IMG/VR virus record: IMGVR_UViG_3300032770_000001
Coordinates: 123,931 to 187,930 of that record
DNA: 64,000 nt
Source: a virus
Reading direction: 5' to 3' (one strand)
Notes under the pieces: generated by a model
What the model was told of the DNA's origin: nothing
The model's input: the letters and a program-made list of their open reading frames with translations, nothing else
Database searches by the model: none
Shown: piece by piece, positions 13,107 to 20,900 of the stretch
How the letters are laid out: every line of letters starts with the position of its first letter
Position numbering within the stretch: the stretch's first letter is position 1
Made by a program: the position numbers and the translations under genes

Positions 13107-14104
13107 CCGTGGGTTGTTAGTTGTACTCAGAGTGCCGTCAGGAACAGCAAGATCGTACTAGTACCTGAGAGCGCAACCCACGGTTTAGAGGCGATTGCCG
13201 TCACCTGCGGATGTAGTACGGTCTGGGCGTCAGGTGCGCCGGGTCGGTGACCCAGACCGGAGCGACATCGTTGACCGGACATTCCGGTTTCGTTAGCAGG
13301 TCCTCATGGGACATCAGCATGGTGCCTGAGTAGTGCTGAAGTTCGAGGAACCGCGAAAGCGTGAAACCTGTGAAGCGATCCTCAGGCCGATCTTTGAAAA
13401 GTTTGCGGCGGCGTTCCCGGTGTCCCGTCAATAGACTGGTTCCTGACCGGATACGTGAGTAATCGTTCTTCAAGGGGTGAAATAAAAGAACGGCGCAGAA
13501 CAGGTTCCTGCGCGTGGGGCTGTGATTTTCCAGCTACTACCTCTCGCCGCAATATAACAAATCTGCAAGTTGCATTCCGATGCCCGAAGCGCCCGATGAG
13601 GGTTTGCGGACGGTAGCGTGACTTGCGGAGGGTAGGTGAACGGCTTCACAGCCGCCGTCGAAAGACGGGCAAGTCCGCCGTAAATTCGGGACGACGTTCA
13701 CCCGGTCAGGCACTACTAAAACAGAACCGTGGGGTGCCGTCAGTCGAGAGACTGGATGTTTCTGATTGCGCATGGCATGGCGAGGTCTCCCTATGTTTGG
13801 ACGGAGGCAGGCCCTTTTCGACAAGGGACATACGTCAGAGCGGAATCACGGTGGGTATGTGGTTGGAACCATCCATGTAGTGGCCTGACGCCTAATTTCA
13901 GTTTCCGGTCGTGGCGGAAAAGAGACGATAAACAAATAGAGACGCTAAAACTCGCTGAGAGGATGTACCCTGATTTCGACAGGGATTCTCAGCCTGTGAG
14001 ACTCTGTAGGTAGCACCCACGTCTGACAGATGTTAGTGGCTCGAAAGAGCAGCAGAGTCATGCACCGTGGAGAATCGGGAATCGGTGCCGACTGGAAGAT
14101 TTTT
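13107..14104 (+). ncRNA. large structured noncoding RNA, part B
   Basis: About 1 kb with little coding potential on the + strand. Helices include CCGTGGGTTG (13107-13116)/CAACCCACGG (13174-13183), CGGTCTGGG/CCCAGACCG, ACCGGA/TCCGGT, CGTTCTT/AAGAACG, GCGCAG/CTGCGC, CCGTC-GAAA-GACGG, CAGTC-GAGA-GACTG, CCCTT/AAGGG, CGTCAG/CTGACG, TTTCCG/CGGAAA, GCTGAGA/TCTCAGC, GACTCTG (14000-14006)/CAGAGTC (14053-14059) and GCTC-GAAA-GAGC. ACTTGC (13621)/GCAAGT (13669) interlocks with GGTGAACG (13635)/CGTTCACC (13695), a pseudoknot. It ends in TTTTT. Size, GNRA loops and place beside tRNAs recall the phage RNAs GOLLD and ROOL; membership is not shown. Confidence 0.65.
13201..13473 (-). CDS. uncertain leftward ORF inside structured region
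   Basis: 90 aa on the minus strand from a TTG, without a visible SD. The second half (MLMSHEDLLTKPECPVND) reads like protein, but the DNA is also part of a hairpin-rich region. It could be a small antisense gene or chance. Confidence 0.25.
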   Translation of the reverse strand: MKNDYSRIRSGTSLLTGHRERRRKLFKDRPEDRFTGFTLSRFLELQHYSGTMLMSHEDLLTKPECPVNDVAPVWVTDPAHLTPRPYYIRR

Positions 14105-14173
14105 GGAGACAACATGAATAGCACTCACACCCCGACCGGATGACCCTTGCTCATCCTTCGGAGGTAAGGTAAT

Positions 14174-14431
14174 ATGGCATGTGACACCTGTATCTTTCTG
14201 AACAACGTTCGGACCCGCCCGGTAGGGAAGGGAAAGGACGAGCAGAAAGGCGAGAAGCTGGAGCCCTGCTCCATGAAATATGCCTGCAATCCGTTTTGGG
14301 ACGGAGCGCAGGGAGTGGGCAAGGTCGTGACTGAGTCGTACTGTGCGACCTGCTCGGAAGTAGCTGACAAATGTGGATGCACGCAAGGATTGCGTGTGAT
14401 CCGGCAGCGCAAGCTGCATTATGCTCGGTAA
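14174..14431 (+). CDS. Cys-rich hypothetical protein
   Basis: 85 aa; GGAGGT lies 12 bases upstream of ATG 14174. Eight Cys (CDTC, PCSMKYAC, YCATC, CGC) suggest two zinc or iron-sulfur sites. The middle is basic (RPVGKGKDEQKGEK). Unknown role. First protein gene after the long RNA region. Confidence 0.6.
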   Translation: MACDTCIFLNNVRTRPVGKGKDEQKGEKLEPCSMKYACNPFWDGAQGVGKVVTESYCATCSEVADKCGCTQGLRVIRQRKLHYAR

Positions 14432-14433
14432 CC

Positions 14434-14520
14434 ATGAAGATTGACGACGGAACATTGATGGCGATTGGACTGCTGGTGTTTGCAGCGTTTTACATTCTGT
14501 CTCCATTGATCGTCGGGTAA
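14434..14520 (+). CDS. 28-aa membrane peptide
   Basis: MKIDDGTLM is followed by one hydrophobic helix (AIGLLVFAAFYILSPLIVG). It starts two bases after the previous stop. A small inner-membrane peptide is likely; role unknown. Confidence 0.5.
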   Translation: MKIDDGTLMAIGLLVFAAFYILSPLIVG

Positions 14521-14766
14521 GTTCGTGCGGCTGACTCGCCTTGAGCAGGGCTATCTTAGGTGCCCTGAGCGCACACAAGCTTCAGCAGCGACGGAGTTAT
14601 GACCCGTAGGGGGTTATGAGCCCTTTGGCTGCTGAGAGGGAAGTGAGTACCAGTGGCAACCGCGAAAGCGCCGATGCCCACGCCCTCCGTCCAGTTGCCT
14701 ACACGTGCGCAACCTTTGCTTTTGGACGTGAATATTAAAATGCGAAGGAACGTCATCATAACGTGG
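14521..14766 (+). other. structured intergenic stretch
   Basis: No gene seen. Helices CAGGGC/GCCCTG nested in GTGCG/CGCAC (about 14524-14574), and CAGCAG/CTGCTG farther on. May be a leader RNA or terminator region. Confidence 0.35.
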
Positions 14767-14772
14767 TATTAG
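14764..14772 (+). promoter_or_regulatory. extended -10 TGGTATTAG, leaderless start
   Basis: TG-n-TATTAG (hexamer 14767-14772) ends five bases before ATG 14778. Confidence 0.5.
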
Positions 14773-14777
14773 GTAAT

Positions 14778-15104
14778 ATGGCTGCTGAAATTCTCGAAGA
14801 CGTTTACTTGCACATTGGCAACGGTGGGGTCCAGTTTCAGGTCCACCGGGACAATAAAGGGCGTTGCCTCCTGAAGGTTGGAGCATCGCATTTCGGTCAG
14901 AAGACCAACACGATGGAGTTGCTTGTGACTCCCGATAGCCTGCGGCAGATCGGCGAAGCTTTTGTTCGCGCATCGCAGCAAGAGTTCCCCGGCAAGCCGT
15001 ATGTTTACAGCGCCGAGGTTCCGGTGTACACTGGTTCTGGTAACGCCGAAAGCAGCACGGGCGGCGATGAACCAAAGCAGGAACCGCAGCAATTGACAGT
15101 TTAA
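14778..15104 (+). CDS. hypothetical protein
   Basis: 108 aa from ATG 14778. N-terminal beta-rich domain (VYLHIGNGGVQFQVHRDN), a helix and a Ser/Gly/Glu-rich C-terminal tail. No SD; it follows a TGGTATTAG motif, so probably leaderless. No family recognised. Confidence 0.6.
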   Translation: MAAEILEDVYLHIGNGGVQFQVHRDNKGRCLLKVGASHFGQKTNTMELLVTPDSLRQIGEAFVRASQQEFPGKPYVYSAEVPVYTGSGNAESSTGGDEPKQEPQQLTV

Positions 15105-15151
15105 CGTTCCCGAACGCAAACCGGGTGGTGGATCGTATCACTGAGACGTGA

Positions 15152-15190
15152 TGCCCCTGCGGGGCAACCAAAAGTTGCCCCCGTTGTTTT
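15152..15190 (+). promoter_or_regulatory. competing hairpins (attenuator-like)
   Basis: GGGGCAAC (15161-15168) can pair with GTTGCCCC (15174-15181), followed by a T-rich tail, as a terminator. The same GGGGCA can instead pair with TGCCCC (15152-15157). The two folds exclude each other. Confidence 0.5.
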
Positions 15191-15202
15191 ATCAAAGATT
15201 TT

Positions 15203-15385
15203 ATGGCAGAAACGACCGAACGTTATATCGTGACTCACCACCAGCCATCTGAGTGGTACAACGTTTGGGATAAACTGTGGACGACTGATGTCGTAAAAGT
15301 CAGCAGTCTCACAGGACGCGGCAAAGAGATTGCCGACAAGATTTGCGCAGACTTGAACGCTCACCCGTTCCCGCCTGCGGAATGA
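15203..15385 (+). CDS. small hypothetical protein
   Basis: 60 aa. Trp/His-rich first half (YIVTHHQPSEWYNVWDKLW) and helical second half. No clear SD. It lies just after an attenuator-like hairpin. The length and features suggest a compact alpha/beta protein of unknown role. Confidence 0.5.
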   Translation: MAETTERYIVTHHQPSEWYNVWDKLWTTDVVKVSSLTGRGKEIADKICADLNAHPFPPAE

Positions 15386-15449
15386 GTTTTCGAACTATTA
15401 GGATCATTACTGAATGAAGCTCTACGACTACACTCTCGACTTGTTTACC

Positions 15450-15467
15450 AGCCCCTTCCGGGGCTTG
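15450..15467 (+). terminator. weak hairpin terminator
   Basis: AGCCCC-TTCC-GGGGCT followed by TGT, just before tRNA-Phe. An 18-codon frame (15414-15470) covers it and is probably chance. Confidence 0.35.
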
Positions 15468-15481
15468 TAATACGTGTGTCT

Positions 15482-15558
15482 GGGGCGGTAGCTCAGTCCG
15501 GTAGAGCGAGGGCCTGAAAAGCCCTGCGTCGTAGGTTCAAATCCTACCCGTCCCACCA
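15482..15558 (+). tRNA. tRNA-Phe(GAA)
   Basis: Acceptor GGGGCGG/CCGTCCC with one G-U, CCA encoded, anticodon arm AGGGC-CTGAAAA-GCCCT (GAA), T arm GTAGG-TTCAAAT-CCTAC. Confidence 0.94.
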
Positions 15559-15584
15559 AATTTCTCAATCACACAATTCAAATT

Positions 15585-16070
15585 TCAAGGGGACGTAGCT
15601 GATGTGGTCTTAGCGCGGGCCTGAAAAACCTGAGATGGAGGTTCGATTCCTCTCGTCCCCACCAATTTTCTTCGCGCCGTAACTTTCCGATGACAATTCG
15701 CGCAACGTACCTCGCACTTGGCGATCTCCCGTTTGATGGAGTCTAAACTGTATCCGCTTCTGACCATGAAACAAATCTCCAGCCGTTTCTTACCACGAAC
15801 ATGGTCAAAATCAAGGCATACCGGATCAGTCTCCGGGCAGTCCACGCAGCCATGAGTCGCGAGATATGATTGGACATACCGTTTGTTCCGTAACCTATCC
15901 GCACGCTTTCGAGCCCTGACCTTAGTTGCTCGCGTTTTCGAGTTCGCGTAGTATCCGGTATTGTAGTTGGACATACAGGTCTTGCAGTGTGAACGGCGAG
16001 TGCCGAGGGTTTTATTCCGGAAATGGAACTCGCCCTCGGCTTTATTCGCATTGCATTTCGTACAAATCAT
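15585..16070 (-). CDS. HNH endonuclease
   Basis: 161 aa leftward; ATG overlaps the stop of the gene upstream of it (ATGA). The N terminus has a Cys zinc knuckle (CTKCNANK and CKTC). The nuclease is CVDCPETDPVCLDFDHVRGKK with the DH pair, then CANCHRK. A basic helix (KVRARKRADRLRNKRY) lies between and should touch DNA. The last 27 codons run antisense through the second tRNA-Phe, so the gene end and the tRNA share DNA. Likely a mobile homing nuclease. Confidence 0.8.
   Translation of the reverse strand: MICTKCNANKAEGEFHFRNKTLGTRRSHCKTCMSNYNTGYYANSKTRATKVRARKRADRLRNKRYVQSYLATHGCVDCPETDPVCLDFDHVRGKKRLEICFMVRSGYSLDSIKREIAKCEVRCANCHRKVTARRKLVGTRGIEPPSQVFQARAKTTSATSP
15589..15664 (+). tRNA. second tRNA-Phe(GAA), imperfect anticodon stem
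   Basis: Acceptor GGGGACG/CGTCCCC and T arm GGAGG-TTCGATT-CCTCT are sound and CCA is encoded. The anticodon stem CGGGC/ACCTG has a C-A mismatch beside loop CTGAAAA. The opposite strand carries the end of an HNH gene. Confidence 0.8.
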
Positions 16071-16858
16071 ACAATTGCAGCCACGAAGGGCACCGCAAAT
16101 CCGCCACGTAGACACTCTAATGCAAGCACGCCTTTGGGGGTCAGGGTGTAACCGTAAATAGGACGGCTGATGTCGATGCTGTCGGAAATACGACCCAATG
16201 CACCGGGCTCGTCATTCGCTTTTTTCTCGATCCAGCCAATACGTTCGGCTAAACGACGATGGTCTGCCGGGAGATAAAGCCCCGCAGCCTCGTAGTCCGA
16301 TTTCGGAATCCCGAAAGAAATGGCTTGCCCTTCGACCTCTTCAAGGACCGCGATCATAATCAGTTCGTGAAAACGACGTTGAATTGGATTTTTGCGATCA
16401 TCCTCGCGTTTTAACTGATGGACGAGTGAACGATAAAAAGCACGAAGGTTGACGACACCCGCAGCCGCGTTAATGCGCTCGCGCATCTCAATGAGAGGCA
16501 GTTTGCGCTGTTCTTCTGGTGTCGGTAGAGTTGCTGCGACGTTAGGTAAAACTGAACCGTAACGACGCTCGTGTTCTTTGAGACGGGTAGCTAGAAGATC
16601 GATGGCCTCTTCAAGGACTTGCGGCTTGAAAACTCGCAAATAATCCTTCCAGATCATGACGTGTTCATCGTCTTGAGGAAATCCGAAGGGTTGGATGATT
16701 TTTTCGGTCCAAAGAGCGTCCAAAAGCGGGACGATGATAGCGCAATCAGCTTCGAACTGTTTTGCTTTGTTGTGGTTGTGGATGTAATTACGGCGGGAAT
16801 CCGCCAATTGAGGCTCTGGGGTTACCAGAGAAGGATCGTGATACGGTGTTGTAGTCAT
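16067..16858 (-). CDS. hypothetical protein
   Basis: 263 aa leftward; GGAGA lies eight bases upstream of its ATG. Largely helical and charged, with a possible winged-helix end (YGYTLTPKGVLALECLRGG). No catalytic motif recognised. It could be a DNA-binding or replication-associated protein, but that is only the impression given by the fold pattern. Confidence 0.65.
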   Translation of the reverse strand: MTTTPYHDPSLVTPEPQLADSRRNYIHNHNKAKQFEADCAIIVPLLDALWTEKIIQPFGFPQDDEHVMIWKDYLRVFKPQVLEEAIDLLATRLKEHERRYGSVLPNVAATLPTPEEQRKLPLIEMRERINAAAGVVNLRAFYRSLVHQLKREDDRKNPIQRRFHELIMIAVLEEVEGQAISFGIPKSDYEAAGLYLPADHRRLAERIGWIEKKANDEPGALGRISDSIDISRPIYGYTLTPKGVLALECLRGGFAVPFVAAIV

Positions 16859-16969
16859 TGTGACTATCTCCTATGGGTGTTTTTTGTTTCGCGATAGTCG
16901 GCACCGAGTTGGGTGTCTAGCTATCTACATAAGAGATGCCATAGTCCACCAAATGGTTTCACTTTCGTT

Positions 16970-17053
16970 CTATTTTTTCACACCGTGTGCGTGTTTGAAG
17001 TGGTCGATCAGTAGAAATGCGCTGAACGTCACCAGTACCAGAATGACTGTCAT
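16970..17053 (-). CDS. 27-aa membrane peptide
   Basis: Leftward frame MTVILVLVTFSAFLLIDHFK with GGAG nine bases before ATG. One transmembrane helix, then a His/Lys tail. Good SD and composition support it despite the size. Confidence 0.5.
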   Translation of the reverse strand: MTVILVLVTFSAFLLIDHFKHAHGVKK

Positions 17054-17258
17054 GATGGTTTTCTCCACAGGTACTAAGGCACGTCGCGTGCCACGTCTAT
17101 CCCCCGTGTTATCAGTAAGTCGTCAACACCACCTGTTGCGATTCTCATCGCTGCTTTTCTCAACCCCAGTGTTGATGCGATTTTTTGCTGTGGCGAAATT
17201 AAGCGGCCATTGATGTATTTCTAAGCATCAAAAATCACAGACTATTCTGCAAAATCGC
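17054..17258. other. divergent intergenic region
   Basis: No gene seen. A perfect hairpin GGCACG-TCG-CGTGCC (17078-17092) lies upstream of the leftward peptide gene. The region separates leftward and rightward transcription. Confidence 0.4.
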
Positions 17259-17267
17259 TGGTATTAA
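17259..17267 (+). promoter_or_regulatory. extended -10 TGGTATTAA, leaderless start
   Basis: TG-n-TATTAA (hexamer 17262-17267) ends five bases before ATG 17273 of the primase zinc-finger gene; no -35 seen. Confidence 0.55.
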
Positions 17268-17272
17268 ACAGT

Positions 17273-17977
17273 ATGTCCGATCAGTACCAGCAGGCACCGG
17301 AAGTAGTCGATCTCGAATTTCACCGCAGCGCAGCCGACACGTTCTATCGCATGGGCAGCATCGCCCGTGGAATCAATCCAGCCCGAATCGAACGTATTCA
17401 AACTGAAATCGACTTTACCGATCTGGTGGATGACCTAACGGGTAGACGTGGCGAGAAAATCTCTTGCCCATTCCACGGCAGGGACAGCACGCCGTCGTTC
17501 TTCACTCGTGGTGGTTTCGGTTTCTGCTTCGGCTGTCCACCGGGGCAGCAATATTACGATCAGATTCGTTTCGTCCAAAAGTTCAACGATATCTCGTGGT
17601 TCCAAGCTCTTCGTTGGATCGAGAAGGAATACGAACTTCCTCCGCTGCCGGAATACGCAAGCGAAGAAGAGATCGAGGACGAGATCACGACGGAAGTTTT
17701 CTTGGTCGATCTGGAAGAAGAGTATTTTCGCAAGGCAGCTAAGGATTCACTGCAACATCTTGATCCGGGGCTTGCCGAAGAGTACGCCCTGATCTATTTC
17801 AACGCCCGTGAACAAGACGAAGGGGCCAATGAAGCACGCAAAGCCGGGGAGCACGAAGAAGCGTCCCGCATGAAAAACAAAGCGACAACTATGTTGGCGA
17901 GAGTATTAGGTCAACAGGTGGTCAATCAGATTCTTGACGATAAAGAAGCGCGGAACGAGAAGTTGTGGCGAGTGTAA
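17273..17977 (+). CDS. primase zinc-finger (CHC2) protein
   Basis: 234 aa. Residues about 62-90 form the DnaG-type zinc-binding domain: ISCPFH, then DSTPSFF, then FGFCFGC (CHC2 ligands C-H-C-C), followed by the typical helix (DQIRFVQKFNDISWFQALRW). The C-terminal 130 residues are an acidic helical region. It lacks a TOPRIM domain; one occurs in a separate protein at 34482-35228, so the primase seems split. The stop overlaps the polymerase start (TAATG). The message is predicted leaderless. Confidence 0.8.
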   Translation: MSDQYQQAPEVVDLEFHRSAADTFYRMGSIARGINPARIERIQTEIDFTDLVDDLTGRRGEKISCPFHGRDSTPSFFTRGGFGFCFGCPPGQQYYDQIRFVQKFNDISWFQALRWIEKEYELPPLPEYASEEEIEDEITTEVFLVDLEEEYFRKAAKDSLQHLDPGLAEEYALIYFNAREQDEGANEARKAGEHEEASRMKNKATTMLARVLGQQVVNQILDDKEARNEKLWRV

Positions 17978-20900
17978 TGGACTTTGAAATCGACAACATC
18001 GACGACGAACCAATAGAGGAAATTGCCGAGGAAGAAGTTGCGGACGAGCAGGTAATCTCCGAAACTATCGCCTCCCTCCCTATTGCGGAACCGGAACAGC
18101 AATCATTGCTCAATGACATCGTTGTGCCGAAGAAGACCCGCAAGCGCAAGCCGAAGACCGAGACTGCGGACGGTGAGGTCGTCGTTACCAAGCGCACCAA
18201 GAAAACCAAGAAGGTCAAAGAACCGTCCGACCTGCGCTACATCTTCCGTAAGGCAATGAAAGCTCTCGACATCGAGAAGCTCAAAAAGCCGTGGATGGCT
18301 GAGAAAGCTTTCCGCCTGCTCGACACGGAAGAAGCTCTGGAACGTTGGGTGGACGGCATCCTGTCCGACACATCCCGACACTACACTTACGGCAATGAAA
18401 CCTGCCCCGTCATCGCAGTTGACACCGAGACGATGGGTCTGGATACGCGCATTCTCGTGGACATCCAGCAGCGTCCGGATGGTGGTTACGATCTCATTTA
18501 CGAAGTCAAGATCGAGATTGCAGGCATCTGTCTTTCCCCGGATGGGGTTGAAGGCATTTACATTCCGATCAATCACGAGAAAGGTAATAACGTTTCTCGC
18601 GAGGCTGTTCGTCGCATTCTGCAAAAGCTGTTTGACCGCAGCCATCTGGTATTCTACAACGCCAAGTTCGACCGCGAAGTTCTACGCCTGTGCTGCGGCA
18701 TCAATCTGCGTGGCTACCCGCACTTCGAAGATGTGCAATCCCTTGCTTTCATCAATGACCCGAAAGCGGACCTCGGCGATAAGAAGCAGAAATACACTGG
18801 ATCGAGCGGCGGCTTGAAAGCCCTCTCGAAGAACGTTCTGCGCGATTCTAATGGCAATCCGATTGAGCAGATCGAACTGGAAGAGATCGGTCGTTTCAAA
18901 GCATCATGGTGCCCAATAACGCAACAATCTTTCTGCACCTGTACGCCTGAAGAAAGAAAAGCGGCTTCCGATCAGGGCAAGAAGCACTCTCACGTCAATC
19001 AGTACGTTCCGTTTGTATGGGTTCCGACTAATGTGGCGTTATGGTACGCCGCTGGTGACGCTATCTGCACGTGGCTGCTCTGGGATAAGATGAAAGACCT
19101 CGCCCGGAGCCGCCGTCTACCGCACCGCATTGACCACGAACTGGTGGACTCGTTGGTATTCGTCGAGCGTCAACGTTTCCTGATCGATGTGGATCGCCAC
19201 ACCCGGACATCGAATTGGCATACTCGCCTGCTCGATGGGCTCAACGCCAAATTGCGTGAACTGGCTTTGGAAGCTGGTTACCCCGAAATTAAAACGGACG
19301 AGGGCGTCGTTCTCGACGATGACAAGTTCAATCCAGATAGTCCGCCTCAGGTCGGCAAACTTCTCTACACGATCAAGAAGTATGAAGCCACGCATTTCAG
19401 CAAGAAGACTGGCAACGCCTCTTGCGATGCGGATGCCATCGATGATTTGTTGAAGGAACATCCGGAGGATGAATTCCTCAAAACCTACGTCAAGTACAAA
19501 GGCTACTCGGCCCTGCACCCGTCAAATTTGCGCTATGATCCGAAGGACAACTCTGCTCGTATTCACCTGCGGCAGTCTACGGTCGCTGGCGGTCGTCTAT
19601 CGGCGTCAGGCGGCAAGTTCGAAGAGGATGGCGGATTCGGTCTCAACCCTCAGGGCGTCAAGAAGGTTGAGCCCGGTAAGATGTGGCGTGTCATGGGTCA
19701 GATTCTTAAACCGGATTCTATTCCGGTGGAAGAGATCGAAGCGCATGAAGAGAGCGAACTGCACCCATCATGCTTCTTTGAGGATAAAGAGCACAACAAG
19801 AAGAAAGCTCCCGGCATCATCAACAACCATATCGGGCTCTACACGGGCTACGCGATCTGTCTGGTGCCGACCTGCACCACCTGTAAGGAAAAGTTCGGCA
19901 TTCTCATCAAAGACGGGTTCATGGATGCCAACCAGACCGTCAATCTGCGCTGCCTGTTCATAGCGCCTCCGGGTTGGACATTCTTCTCGGTTGACTACTC
20001 CAACATCGAAATGCGTGCCGCCGCGAACTGCTCCGGTGAACCCGCATTCATCAAGGAATTCCTTGAGGGCGAGGGCGACTTCCACAGCTTAACCGCATCA
20101 AAGGTCTTCCCCGAATTTAACGATCCAAGCACGCCTCCGGGCAAGAAAAAAGCTCTCCGCGATCTGGCTAAGATCATCAACTTCGCCTTGCTGTACGGCG
20201 GCACATCGCACGCGATCTATCTGAACATGAAGGAAGTCGATCCCAACATCACCAAAGAAGATTGCGAGAAGATGGTGAACAAATATTGGGAAGGCGTGCC
20301 TAAGTTCGCTGAGTTCGTAAACGCGAAACAGTACAAAGCTCGCACCGAATTCATCTGCGAAACCAGCACGGGCCGCGTCATTAGCTTCCTGTCGGCTATG
20401 GAGGCTTTACGCATCCATGCTCCGACCGCCGAAGAAAAGCAAAACCTCTACAACTACTACGGCATACGTCGTGAGGCTGAGACCGCCAAAGCACGGCATG
20501 ACATGGAAGCTTACGATGAACTCCGTGGCAAGATGGACGCCTTGTGGAAGGATGCAGACTCAGGCGTGCGCAATGCCATGGAGTACAACAAGTTCGTCGG
20601 CAAGATTCAACGTGTCGCCGTCAATGCTCCGATTCAGGGTCTCTGCGGTGATTTCATGCGTATCGCCCTGAACCGCCTGCGCATGTGGGTGGAGAACGAT
20701 CCGGAAATCTCTTCGATCTTCCGCCTGCACACGTCGGTACACGATGAAGTTGACTTCTCAGTGAAGAACGAGTACATCCCGTTCATTCTGCCGCGTGTCA
20801 CCCGCCTCATGAAGCTGCGTAAGTACCACACGCAGATGAACTGGATGGTGCCGATTGAGTGCGATGCTGAGTACGGACGTTCGTGGGATGTTGACTGGAA

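Noticed and set aside
13954-13993. tmRNA-like element (TTTCGACAGGG resembles the tmRNA 5' region)
   Set aside because: No tRNA-Ala-like end, no tag reading frame and the motif sits inside a simple hairpin.
13623-14013. Rightward open frames in the structured region
   Set aside because: Composition is rich in Arg, Ser and Gly with no SD, and the DNA is full of conserved-looking helices and a pseudoknot.
13107-14104. CRISPR array or direct-repeat locus
   Set aside because: No regularly spaced direct repeats; the repeats seen are inverted and pair locally.
16859-16969. Extra gene between the two leftward genes
   Set aside because: No frame with SD and length; only the SD region of the 263-aa gene and the end of a small peptide gene are seen.
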